This document shows positions 22,229 through 33,373 of a stretch of 64,000 nucleotides of DNA, piece by piece. Each line of letters opens with the position of its first letter. Within the stretch, counting starts at the first letter, position 1. Made by a program: the position numbers and the translations under genes. The DNA lies in the NCBI GenBank assembly GCA_004380135.1, contig QXCR01000029.1, positions 62,001 through 126,000 of the forward strand, given 5' to 3'. Below the pieces are notes generated by a model that saw only the letters and a program-made list of their open reading frames with translations, ran no database searches and had not been told where the DNA came from. This stretch comes from Stemphylium vesicarium (Eukaryota; Ascomycota; Dothideomycetes; Pleosporales; Pleosporaceae).

Positions 22229-23764
22229 ATGGCGACTCAATACCCCCCTCCCTCGAAGCGCCAAAAGCGAGCGCAAGCTGAAGTCGCGCGCCAACAACAG
22301 GATATCGACACCTCCATACCCGATGGCACCGTTCGAGTGCGCTTCGTCGATCAAGCCACAGGCGAAAGCGGCAGCCTTCCGGTTCTCACTGTCCCCTTGT
22401 CGCAGGCGTCGACCAAGAATCTTGAGTTACTCCTCAACAACCTGAAAGACCAAGCAGACGACCAGATACCGTATCGCTTCTTCCCTGATGGTGCTACCGA
22501 AGCGCTTGCGGACAAGGATGACCTATACAATGCGCTCGTCAAACCAGGAAAGGCATCGGCGGAAACCGAGATTGTGCTTCAGTATGCGCCCCAGGCTGTG
22601 TTCCGGGTGAAGGCTGTCTCGCGATGCTCAGCAGCTGTCTCGGGTCACGGTGACAACATTTTGTCGATAAACTTCTCGCCAGTCAGCTCAAGCAGGATGG
22701 CTAGCGGGAGTGGAGATAAGACGGTCAGGGTATGGGATTGCGACACAGGAACACCAGTGCATACGATGAAGGGACACTCGAGGTGGGTTCTGGCAGTCAG
22801 CTACTCGCCTGACGGTTCTCTGTTGGCGTCGGGCGGATACGACAACGAAGTGAGGATATGGGACCCGAACACAGGAAAGCAGATTGGAGGCCCTCTCAAG
22901 GGTCACACTAGCTTCATTACATCTCTCTCCTGGGAGCCCTACCACCTACAAGAGCCTGGTCGTCCACGAGTAGCGTCATCTTCCAAAGATGGCACAGTAA
23001 GAGTGTGGGATGCAGTAGGCGGGAAAATCGACTACGCGCTCTCAGGCCACAAGGGCAGTGTGACTTGTGTAAAATGGGGTGGTACTGGACGGATATATAC
23101 TGCTTCGCACGACAAAACTATCAAGGTCTGGGATGCAGCTCAGGGCACGCTCGTCAACACGCTGTCAGGCCATGCGCATTGGGTCAACCATCTTGCCCTC
23201 TCTACGGATTTTGTCTTGAGAACCTCATACCACGACCACACCAGGAAGGCGCCGTCCACCCAAGAGGAGAAGCTCGCAAAAGCCAAGGCGCGTTTTGAGA
23301 AAGCCGCTACGACCAACGGCGAAATCGTAGAGCGTCTAGCAACCGCCTCGGAAGACTGCACCATCATGCTGTGGACGCCCATGACCAGCACAAAGCCAGT
23401 CACTAGAATGACGGGCCATCAGAAGCAAATCAACCAGGTCACCTTCTCACCCGACGGTGCCCTTTTGGCGTCTGCAGCCTGGGACAACCACGTCAAGCTG
23501 TGGTCGGCTCGGGATGGCAAGTTCCTCAACACATTGAGGGCACACGTTGGTCCTGTATACATGACATGCTTCTCTGCCGACAGCAGGCTACTGGCGAGCT
23601 GCAGCAAGGATACCACGCTGAAGGTGTGGGACATGAGGACAGGAAAGCTGAAGGAAGATTTGCCGGGCCACAAAGATCAAGTTTTTGCACTAGACTGGAG
23701 CCCAGATGGCGAGAGAGTCGGAAGCGGTGGGGCAGACAAGCAAGTGCGGATATGGAGCAACTGA
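22229..23764 (+). CDS. RSA4: Ribosome assembly WD-repeat protein Rsa4/Notchless (NLE1)
   Basis: Pre-60S assembly factor. In yeast its N-terminal NLE domain binds the AAA ATPase Rea1/Midasin, whose pull releases Rsa4 before export from the nucleus. A single uninterrupted exon of 511 residues, a normal length. The NLE (ubiquitin-like) domain spans about residues 35-125 (VRVRFVDQATGESGSLPVLT onwards). An eight-bladed WD40 propeller follows, with repeats ending in VRVWD, VRIWD, VRVWD, IKVWD, IMLWT, VKLWS, LKVWD and VRIWS. The short Lys/Arg-rich N-terminus may be a nuclear signal. It shares a short divergent promoter with MSH4. Confidence 0.96.
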   Translation: MATQYPPPSKRQKRAQAEVARQQQDIDTSIPDGTVRVRFVDQATGESGSLPVLTVPLSQASTKNLELLLNNLKDQADDQIPYRFFPDGATEALADKDDLYNALVKPGKASAETEIVLQYAPQAVFRVKAVSRCSAAVSGHGDNILSINFSPVSSSRMASGSGDKTVRVWDCDTGTPVHTMKGHSRWVLAVSYSPDGSLLASGGYDNEVRIWDPNTGKQIGGPLKGHTSFITSLSWEPYHLQEPGRPRVASSSKDGTVRVWDAVGGKIDYALSGHKGSVTCVKWGGTGRIYTASHDKTIKVWDAAQGTLVNTLSGHAHWVNHLALSTDFVLRTSYHDHTRKAPSTQEEKLAKAKARFEKAATTNGEIVERLATASEDCTIMLWTPMTSTKPVTRMTGHQKQINQVTFSPDGALLASAAWDNHVKLWSARDGKFLNTLRAHVGPVYMTCFSADSRLLASCSKDTTLKVWDMRTGKLKEDLPGHKDQVFALDWSPDGERVGSGGADKQVRIWSN

Positions 23765-24438
23765 ATAAAAAATTTGTTCATAGTTTGACGATAGGTCGAA
23801 ATGATACCCCTGGTGCGAAGATGGTTTCGTTGCCCAGATGAGTTCCAGCAGTGCCATATGATTGCCGTGAGATTTAGTGGTGGCTAGTGAAGGCCTGTGG
23901 CGCAGAAGAGCGGGCTGTCTACGATCAAGCTCGAGTGGTGAAGAGGCGAGGTGGTGGGTCAGGCACCGGCAGAGATCGACGGAGGCCGGCACCCCCGCAA
24001 ATCACTGCCAGTGGCCTGACGAAATCCAGCCGACGTCATCGCGAGTAGCTTTCAACAGCGGCTTTTCGGCGCTGCAGCTGCGGATAATGCGGCGCTGATC
24101 CACTTGGTGGACCTTAACGGGCGTCTCATGACCAATGTGCTGGGAAATTAGGCATGTACCTACGTCAATTACGATCGAGAGAGAGGAGATTCCTTGTCCT
24201 GCACGCGAATGCTGCTCCACGGAAGTTTCAGGGCATCGACGCATTCCCTGTTTTTCTTCCTCTGGGACACACCAATCGACCTGTTCACGCCTCACGACTG
24301 ACGAATTCATGAATTTACGCCTCACTAACAGCCACAGCTAACTACAGCTAATTGGCACACAGTCTACACCTTCGCTACTCCGATCCAAGTACACTACACT
24401 ACACACGTCGACACGAGCTCTCACCAATCCGCTTCACC
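23765..24438. other. Intergenic between RSA4 and the Mug190-like gene
   Basis: RSA4 3' UTR, then an upstream region with repeated CTACAGCTAA-like and ACTACACTACACAC stretches near 24335-24410. No gene seen. Confidence 0.5.
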
Positions 24439-27400
24439 ATGTCGGGCGTCGAGGACGTAGACGCCCAGCGCAGGAACTACCGACGCCCACACAATGCCCA
24501 CAATCCCATACCTACAGTCCAGAAATACCGAGAAGAGAAACAGCGGAGGCAGGACGCGTATGGCTACGCAGACGGCGAAAGCAACGAAACAACCACACGC
24601 GACCGGCTCGGCGACGCTGTCAATGTTTTCAGACACGGAAGGGATGTGGAGCAGGCCAACGACGGCAATGGCCCGTACGCGTCTACTAACAAGAACCTCC
24701 CGCAGGACGAACAAATTGCCGATGATCATGCTGGGAAGACGGTGCCCAAGGACGGTGAGCAGGAGACACCCCAAAGCCAAGATGCCGACGAGGGGCAAGA
24801 AGACACAACAGAGGGTCACCTGCAATCGGCAGACCCCAGGCAAGCTCGTAAGCAGATGAAGAAATTCAGCCCCGATGGTACCGAGCGCATTGTCACCGAC
24901 CCCATCACCCACCTGCCTCTCAGTGTCCACGACTTTACCAACCGCGAGCTGAAGAGCACAGCCAAGAATCCATCGCCGCCCGGCTCAGACCCGCGCACCA
25001 AGACCGGCGCTGGCGCCATTAACAAGAGCGACGAGCAGCTACAAGACGAGCAGGAGGAATCTCAAGAGGCACATGCTGGCGTGGACGTCTTGTTCCCCCC
25101 TCCATCCTTTGACCGGACACGAAGCGAGATCTCCACGGTTTATATGCAGGCTGTTACTGTAGGCGTAGGTGCCGCTGCAGTCGGTCTAATGCTGGTCAAT
25201 GCCTTGTTCTGGCCAACGCGCCATTCCACCGGCTGGATGAGACAGCTGCTTAAGGTTGTTGAGCTCGGTACAATGGCAGCCGTGTCTGGTGCCATTATAC
25301 TCTTCATGAGACAATGGTCAGAAAACAAAATCAAGAATGTGTGGGACGTCGAAGTCTGGCAAGCAGAGCGCGAACGCGGACAGGAGCTGGCCAAGACTCA
25401 GACTGCGGAAAGCACACAGTGGCTAAACTCACTTTTCGCTTCCGTTTGGCCATTGATCAACCCGGATTTGTTCACGAGTATCTCCGACACACTTGAGGTG
25501 AGAACTTTATCGGGTTGCATAGATAGCACAAACTAACGGCCGTAGGATGTCATGCAAGCCTCCCTTCCAAACATGGTTCGCATGGTGGCGGTCGAAGACC
25601 TGGGCCAGGGCAGCGAAGCGCTCCGTATCCTTGGCATTCGCTGGCTACCCACCGGTGCAGCTGCCAGATCGGTAAACTCTGATGGCAACCTAAAGTCGTC
25701 GAACGAAGAGAAGGGCGACCGTACTGTTCAAGACGACGGCGAAGACCAAAACCAACAACCGGACCATGACACCATGGAGGCTGAAGACGGCGATTTTGTC
25801 AACGTGGAAATTGCGTTCGCGTATAGACCCTCAACCGGAAAAGGCATCAAGTCACGCGCGAAGCACGCACATCTGCTACTGGCCTTTTATCTGCCAGGAA
25901 ACATCAAAATGCGTAAGTTCAACTATCCAAGAGGTCATTAGCCTACTAATATCATCCAGCTGTTTGGGTCGATCTTGCAGGTATGGTCGGTGTCATGCGC
26001 GTTCGTCTGCAGCTCTGTCCTGACCCTCCGTTCTTTTCCGTCTGTACCATGTCCTTCATGGGTCAGCCGAAAGTGACGCTGTCATGTGTGCCGCTTATCA
26101 AAAAAGGACCAAATCTGATGGACGTACCGTTGATCTCCAAATTCGTTCAGTCTTCCATGGACGCCGCCCTGGCCGAGTATGTTGCCCCCAAGTCTTTGAC
26201 GCTGGACCTAAAGGACATGATGATGGGAGACGATTTCAAAAAGGACACAATCACGCAGGGTGTGGTCATGGTTCACATCAAACATGCTTTCGACTTCAAG
26301 GAGGGCGATACTAAGATTGGTCCCTTTGGTGGTTCCGCAGACCCCTATGTCAGTGTAGGCTGGGCGAAATTCGGAAAACCACTTTGGTCCACTCGTGTCC
26401 TGCAAGGAAACATGGAGCCCCATTGGGATGAGTGGTGCTTTGTCTGCGTCACTTACGATGAGCTCAATGTGGACGAGAAGTTGAGGCTTCAGCTTTGGGA
26501 CTCGGATCGTACGACTGCAGACGATGACCTTGGGCGTATTGAACTGGATCTAAAAGAGCTAATGAAGAGTGACGATACCAATGGCAAAATGCACGATCGC
26601 GAAGACGGCTTCAAAGCTCTGAAGGCTGGGGAAGGCATGCCTGGAAAGCTGAGCTGGAGAGTCGGCTACTTTTCGAAGACCAGAATCACCGATGATCAAT
26701 TGGCTATGCAAGAAGAAGATCCCGACGTGAAATCCATAGAGCAGTTGAAGAAGAAGACTTTCGCGGAAGCTGAAGACAAGCTGCGAGAAGCAAGCGAGGA
26801 TCACCGGAACGAAGTGGAGCAGCAAAAGATGGAAGATTTTAAGAATCGCCAAGATCAGCTCATCATTGCCTCTCCGCCTTCTGATGAATATCCATCCGGG
26901 GTCCTCAGTATCCAAATCCATCAGATTACAGGTTTGGAGCTGGAAACCCCGAGCAAGAAAGAAGCCTCCGCAAACGCAGAGGCTACCGACGAGGAAGAGG
27001 AAGGCGAAGATCTCCCTTCAGCCTATTGCACCATCATTCTCAACCACAAGAAGGTCTTCAAGACCCGCACTAAGCCGAAGAACGCGAAACCTTTCTTCAA
27101 TGCTGGTTGCGAGCGTTTCATCCGGGACGTACGGAACACTGAGGTGCACATTGCAGTCCGCGACGCTCGTCTACATGAAGATGATGCTTTACTGGGCATT
27201 GTCTACCTCCCGTTGGAAAGAGTCTTCCAGAAGCGCTGCCAGATCAACTCCATCTTTCCACTCGCAGGAGGTGTCGGTTACGGACGCATGCGAGTCTCCA
27301 TAGTGTTCCGAAGTGTACAGGTCCAGCTGCCCAAGGAGTTGCTTGGCTGGGATTATGGTACTGTGGATGTCAAGCCTTCCGTCAAAGCCATCGACGTTCC

Positions 27401-28253
27401 AAAAGATCTAGAGCCCCTCAGACTCAAGATCCACACTCCGCTGGAACGTGCAAAACTGCATTCACGCGGGCGGAATGGTCACGTCCGCTCAGAAGACGGG
27501 CATACCGTTTGGTCCACTCGGAAGAATAGGCCTATTCGCTTACCCGTGCGAGCACGCTACTGTGCGCCATTGGTATTCGAGTTCAGACAGGATGCCGCGT
27601 TGAGAGATCATACGCATGCATTCTGCATCCTCTGGCTTAAGGATATCCCGGACAACGAGGAACAAACAAAGCGTCTCTCTATTTGGAAGGGCGATTTGAA
27701 GCGCGCACAAGACAACGTCCTCGATTCGTACGGAGAGAAGGTGGGCGAGATCGAGGTAACATTGACGATGTGGTCTGGCCTATCTGGGTACCACGAGAAG
27801 CTTGCCAAGGGCGACAAGCATCTTACCAATGTCATGGAAGTCCTTGATACCTGCAACGATACAGAGTGGTCAGATTGGGAGGATTCCGAGAGTTCTGACA
27901 AACCTGGCATCAACGACAGCAAGGATACGGAAGACGAAACCTCTGACTCGGACGACTCGGAGGATGACGAAGACGAGAGCACCAGTAGCAAGTTCATGCC
28001 CAACTTCCTCCAGAAAGACAAGAAGACCGACTCAAAGCTGAGTGATGACGGCGGCAGAGGCCCAATCAGCCAGCTGAAGGAGTACAATGCGTCTGCGAAG
28101 CAGCTGCATAGGAGAAACAGGGGTGTGATGCAGTGGAAGGGACCACGCACATTGGCTTGGATGAAGCACGTAGGAGACAGGGGCAAGAGAAAGATGGGAC
28201 ATCTGTTCAATCACCACGAGAGGAGCGGCACGGGTGTTGAGACGGAAGCCTAA
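24439..28253 (+). CDS. Mug190-like SMP/C2-domain membrane-contact protein
   Basis: Probable lipid-transfer or tether protein at ER contact sites, related to fission-yeast Mug190 and distantly to tricalbins. Three exons, 24439-25497, 25546-25912 and 25960-28253, give 1239 residues. The N-terminal 230 residues are hydrophilic. Two membrane helices follow, near 237-257 (VTVGVGAAAVGLMLVNALFW) and 275-293. An SMP-like lipid-binding region spans about 320-560, including VRLQLCPDPPFFSVCTMSFM. C2A lies near 575-680 (VHIKHAFDFKEGDTKIGPFG then SADPYVSV), and C2B near 788-910. The Asp pattern in C2A (SADPY, WDSDRTTADDDLG) is compatible with calcium binding. The C-terminus has an acidic tract (DSDDSEDDEDES) and a basic end. 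SMP assignment rests on position between TM and C2 domains. Confidence 0.87.
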
Positions 28254-28358
28254 GTTCAGCTTGCTTGCATAGCGTGTGCGTTTGGCGTCAACTCACAGGC
28301 GAAGACTGTACCATTAGGTAGTTAATTCTTCATATAACATTATAATTGACGAATTCAT

Positions 28359-29324
28359 TCACCAGGTCTCAATCCAATCCATAATTTCCCCAAAGTCACT
28401 GACCCACACCACGCTTGGCTCGTCATTCTGCTCCCAATCCCGCAGTCTTGGAGATGGAATGCTCAGTCTTTCAAGTGCTTCGGCGAGCTTCCTTTGTGAA
28501 CTTCCCATTGGGTCGTCACGGATGCAAATACCGAGATCTGCAGCAAGCAAGCTTTCAATGTCGGTCCAGCTATCACCGATATATACCTTGGGCGCAGTCG
28601 TCTCTTGCATCTGTTCTAGCCTCTGCAGTTTATCGCCACTAGACACGATGAGACTCTTATCTGCGGTAGCAGCAGGCATAATGCGGCCATCCGATGCTTC
28701 TCCAGAGGCTATGCTTTCAAGTTCATTTGAAACAATGGCGTCGCAAGGCACGGTGACACCTGCTGCTTCCAGGCAAGACCGGATGAAGTGGCGGGACCAG
28801 TTTACGCTGAGGATACTAAATGTCTGACTCTCGCTTCCCTGGACGTGCTTGTGAAAAGAAGGGAACCCGGTACGGAGCTGAACTCGACCAGACTGGATAG
28901 CCTGCCCAGCACCTTGTTCAATAACCTGCCTGGTAAGCCCAGCAAAGACGCCAGAAAGAGACACGCGCCGCAGGCTGCGCACTTCGACATCCCTCATCTG
29001 GCGCAGAAGTCTCTTCTCATCCTGTATCGTACTGGGTAAGACGCCGTCTGGAACCAGCTGTTTTAGTGTTGCACTGTAGTCGTCCAGGTAGGCTTCGGAG
29101 ACTCGGTTCCAGTGGTCCGTGGTGGGCAAGTCCGGTTTCAAGGCTGCGGATATGTGGACGAGAGCGTCCAGGGTGTCCTTTGCGGTTATCGTGCCGTCCC
29201 AGTCGAGGATCCAGTCGAGGGGTTGGCCGCGGCGGAAGAGTGGGCGGTGGGCGGACATGATGGATATGCTAGCGGGTTGGGGGTGGAGGGGGGGTAAGAG
29301 GCGGCGGAGGGCTGCCCTCACCAT
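28359..29324 (-). CDS. HAD-superfamily phosphatase (phosphoserine-phosphatase-like)
   Basis: A single-exon hydrolase of 321 residues. HAD motif I is ILDWDGTIT (nucleophile and acid Asp41/Asp43), and motif IV is VYIGDSWTDIESLL near residue 250. The helical cap between them fits the PSP-like HAD subfamily. The substrate is not evident. The first 22 residues (MVRAALRRLLPPLHPQPASI) are basic and free of acidic residues, as in a mitochondrial presequence, but an ATG at 29258 (MSAHRPLF) could be the true start and give a cytosolic protein. It converges on the Mug190-like gene, with about 105 bp between stops. Confidence 0.85.
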   Translation of the reverse strand: MVRAALRRLLPPLHPQPASISIMSAHRPLFRRGQPLDWILDWDGTITAKDTLDALVHISAALKPDLPTTDHWNRVSEAYLDDYSATLKQLVPDGVLPSTIQDEKRLLRQMRDVEVRSLRRVSLSGVFAGLTRQVIEQGAGQAIQSGRVQLRTGFPSFHKHVQGSESQTFSILSVNWSRHFIRSCLEAAGVTVPCDAIVSNELESIASGEASDGRIMPAATADKSLIVSSGDKLQRLEQMQETTAPKVYIGDSWTDIESLLAADLGICIRDDPMGSSQRKLAEALERLSIPSPRLRDWEQNDEPSVVWVSDFGEIMDWIETW

Positions 29325-29983
29325 GTACAAGACCTAAATGCCTTCCAGGGCAATGTCACAAAATGCCAAACGTCACTGCAACAATCACGTGTACGACAGT
29401 GGCAGTTCCGAAGGTAGCCGGCAGCGATTGCGATGCTCAGAGAAAGGGCTATCGGAACCGACAATGTTGCGCGACCGTCTCATGCTGGCGGAGCTTACGA
29501 TGCTGTGATTGCTCGAGCAGCCGGGCAAATGGCGCACGCGTCAAGACACGACAATGAACAGGTAACTTTTAGCGGACAGACGCGCCGACCTCATCACCGT
29601 CGCCAAACACCATGGCGCCCTCTCCATGTTTGCACTTTATCGCCATGACTCCGTCGTTGCTGCTCGCCGCCGTCCAGCGCAGCAGGTCTACCGCGGCCAC
29701 GAGCCAATGGCAGGCGCGCTATATGGATAACCCGCCCGCAACCGAGGCGCTCGTTGGTCGCATTCCTCTAAAGGCATCTTGAGGCGATAGCACCAGTTGT
29801 TCTTACGAAGACTGTCCTCTAAGTACAGTTGCAGGCGATCAACGGCACAGCACTCACCCCAGGGAGAAAATAAGAAGGCCGCCGCATCTCTTCTTGCTTT
29901 TTCCCACTCTTCACACCTGCTCCTCCCAAATATTCAAAGACAGACTTCCCCACTACCCCACGTTAGCATCAACACTATCAACC
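29325..29983. other. Divergent intergenic region
   Basis: Shared 5' region of the HAD gene (-) and ornithine aminotransferase (+). The CT-rich stretch before 29984 looks like a fungal leader. No further gene seen. Confidence 0.55.
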
Positions 29984-31591
29984 ATGGCTCCAGGCGCACT
30001 TCAGAACGACGCAACTGTTGCTAATGGCAACGGCACCGCCTTGAAGCCAACTGCCCGCTCATTCCACCCCACAGGCACTCCAGACCCCGCCAGGTACCAT
30101 TCTACCTCGTCGCAGGCGGCCATTCAGACAGAGCATGACTTCGCCGCCCACAACTACCATCCGCTTCCCATTGGTATGCATTCGTGAGACCCTGAGCTGG
30201 GCTGTTTGCTGACACGTTTCAGTATTCGCGCGAGCAAGTGGCTGCAGCGTGTGGGATCCTGAGGACAAGCATTACCTCGACTTCCTCTCCGCATACAGTG
30301 CCGTAAATCAAGGCCACTGCCACCCCGAGCTCGTCAAGGCGTTGACTGAACAGGCATCACGCTTAACACTCAGCAGCCGAGCATTCTACAATGACGTATT
30401 CCCACGCTTCGCAGAATATGCGACGAAGCTATTCGGCTTTGACATGCTTCTGCCCATGAACACGGGCGCCGAAGCCGTCGAAACAGCTGTCAAGATTGCG
30501 CGCAAATGGGGATACAAGAACAAAGGCATTCCACAGAACGAGGCACTGGTCTTCTCCGTACAAGAAAACTTCCACGGACGCACGGTACGTAGTCTTGACC
30601 ACTGCACGCAACCCAGCTAACTGGTGGACAGTTCGCTGCCATTACCATGTCCACCGATGCCGAGTCTCGCGAGAACTACGGTCCCTACCTCCCCGGCATT
30701 GGAAGTGTCTGCCCTGTTACAAACAAGCCAATCCGCTACAACAATGTCGATGATGTCCGCGAAACATTGGAGAAGCACGGAAAGAACACTGCCGCTTTTC
30801 TGGTTGAGCCTATCCAGGGCGAGGCTGGTATCGTGGTGCCAGACGACAGCTACCTACGGGAAGTAAGGGCGCTCTGCGACAAGCACAATGTACTCCTCAT
30901 CTGCGACGAGATCCAGACAGGTATCGCACGCACAGGCAAGATGCTTTGCCACGAGTGGAGTGGCATCAAGCCTGACTTGGTCCTTCTTGGTAAGGCCATC
31001 TCAGGCGGCATGTACCCCGTCTCATGTGTGCTAGGCTCTAAAGAAGTCATGCTCACCATTGAGCCCGGTACCCACGGTTCAACATATGGTGGTAACCCTC
31101 TTGGCTCCGCTGTTGCGATCCGTGCCCTTGAGCTCATTCAGGAAGAGAACATGGTCGAGCGTGCTGAGAAACTCGGTAACAAGTTCCGTGAAGGTCTCAA
31201 AAATATCAACAACCCTATGATCAAACTCATCCGAGGCAAGGGCTTGTTGAACGCCATTGTCATTGACGAAAGCAAGACAAACGGACACAGTGCGTGGGAT
31301 CTGTGTATGCTCTTCAAAGAGAAGGGGTTATTGGTAGGAAGAGCTCTCAAGATTATGCATGTGAAAGAGGTTGAGGATGCTAACTCTGACGGACAGGCGA
31401 AACCCACACACCAGAACATCATCCGCCTTGCACCGCCACTGGTCATCACCGAAGAGGAAATTGACTCGGCCTTGTCAATCATCAAGGAGGCCATGGAAGA
31501 GCTGCCCAAACTAAAGGGTAAGCGAGAGGAAGAGGTTCTGACATCCGCTGTCGGCCCGGAAAAGAACGTCCACATCGGGGTGGACAACTGA
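29984..31591 (+). CDS. CAR2: Ornithine aminotransferase
   Basis: PLP enzyme that converts ornithine and 2-oxoglutarate to glutamate semialdehyde and glutamate in arginine/ornithine breakdown. Three exons, 29984-30173, 30223-30584 and 30632-31591, give 503 residues. Class III aminotransferase features: GCSVWDPEDKHYLDFLSAYS, the phosphate-binding MNTGAEAVETAVKIARKWGY, the cofactor Asp in LLICDEIQTGIARTGKM, and the Schiff-base Lys near residue 305 in LLGKAISGGMYPVS. Longer than yeast Car2 (424), because of a Ser/Thr-rich N-terminal extension of about 45 residues, a short insert (EVEDANSDGQAKPTH) and a C-terminal tail. No mitochondrial presequence is evident, in line with cytosolic fungal enzymes. 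Confidence 0.95.
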
Positions 31592-31870
31592 GAATATGGT
31601 ACGAGACCTTAAGATACCCTTACGGGACGTTTCTAGCTGTCTGGCTATTATCGCCTCCGAAATGCATACGCATGCGTTCTCTATGCATCCTTTTGTACAT
31701 CTACATACCCAAGGACTCTGACATGTAGAAGGCCGGGTCATCCATGGTGCAGGCTCGGGGACAAGCATAGCATGGCACGTCACTTATTACGCGCGTAAAT
31801 TTTAAACTTTAGAACAATATCCGTCGTGGCACTTTCGGCGGAACTCCGCCACAGCTACAGCATATCTTCA

Positions 31871-31904
<34 letters not shown>

Positions 31905-33373
31905 GGCGATTAGTGCTGATGACAGCGGACTGCGATCATGCTGGTTCGCCTTTGGCTTCATGGGTCCTGATAGCTTTCCAATATGTACGAGAGCGGCAAA
32001 CAGTAGCGTATCTTCGTATACTCCATATCCTTTACGCAGATATCGTTTTTTGTGCTAGACGCGTATTACTTCGCAGGAGTCCGAGCGCTAGGCTTACTTT
32101 CTCATTTAGTTTACACTTTACAACGCCTGCACATCAGTCCTGGACCAACCTAGGTCTTACGAGATCCTCATCTACAATGTATACGTTCGGCGCTTATAAA
32201 GCGGCAAAGTTTATCGAAGTAATTCTCTTCAGGGAAACACATAGACGTCACGAATGTGAGCCTCATGACCGAGACGGGACTTTTTCAACGCCGACAGGCG
32301 ACCGGCTCCTGATGCTAACATGATCACTAATTGCCCAAGTGGAGTGAAGAGCGCAGGCGGGGTAGCTGCATGCTGGAGAGGCAGCAGCAGCATCAATGAC
32401 TGGATCTGCATGCACACGCTGTGGGGCGATTGCAATACACCACATGGATGATGGAAAAGAAGCAGTCTGTCCAAATTGCGGCGTGAACGGTAGACGGTGG
32501 ACGGTTGCCTTGGCGAAGAGTGGAGTGAACCTGCATATGGGAATTTAAGTTAAAATTTGAGAGAGCTTGGATCATGAAACTCGCAGATACGCGTTCGGAT
32601 ACAGCTTCTCAACCAGGGATGCAGATATGGCCGCGGACTGGGGAGGCCGTCTGCTTCTGGCAGGTGACGGAAAGCACCACACGTCCAAGACGTCGGTGTG
32701 TCGGGGCCTAGGCCATTGTGCATTTTGCCGTGGTTTCATCAGCGAGCGGTGGCCCATCCGTCGGCGAGCGATAGCCCCACTGTTGCCCGATCTTGGATGC
32801 GTGTCAATACGCCACTGTCGAACGAATCCGCGAGAAGCAATTGCAAAGCAGCTGTCAAACATGTGCTTGGAGAAGTCACAGCTATCGCGCATAGATAGAG
32901 CATCAGTCTCCTCTACATGGCGCAATTTTTCCGCAATCAAGGGCACTGTGCGACGTTAATATGCAGCGTTTCGGCTTGTCGGGTCCCATTATGTGCCGAT
33001 GGCGTCGAAGATTCTCTGATGCTTAGCAACCCCAGATTATGCATCGGTGCGCCTTGCCGTTCATTGGCGACAGTTAAGTCCGTTTAGGACCATGCGCTAG
33101 CTGTTGAGCGAAGGCACTGATTTCATGACTACTCCGGGGCCTTATAGACTAGTCGTTGCCTTCCGCCTGCAAAAACATATCACCTCGCGACACCTCGTGG
33201 CGTTCGCCCTCCCTTCACGACTAACATATTTTTTCACCTCCCTTGCCGCCACAGTCAACTGTCGAGGGTTGCACACAATAAGCATTTTCTCGGCCCCACA
33301 TTGCGACTTCCCACCCGTCGGCATTGCGGAATTCGAAAATTGACCCGACTTTTAAGCCGACTTTCGCGCCGAT
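31592..33373. other. Intergenic, about 1.8 kb
   Basis: Holds a TGT microsatellite (31871-31905). No coding region is supported. The right end is the promoter of the ABC transporter gene. Confidence 0.55.
31871..31905. repeat. (TGT)n microsatellite
   Basis: About 11.7 uninterrupted copies of TGT, 280 bp downstream of the CAR2 stop codon. Likely length-variable between strains. Confidence 0.95.

Noticed and set aside
31826..32323. 165-codon frame with a poly-Cys run
   Set aside because: The Cys run is the TGT microsatellite; the rest has no protein-like composition.
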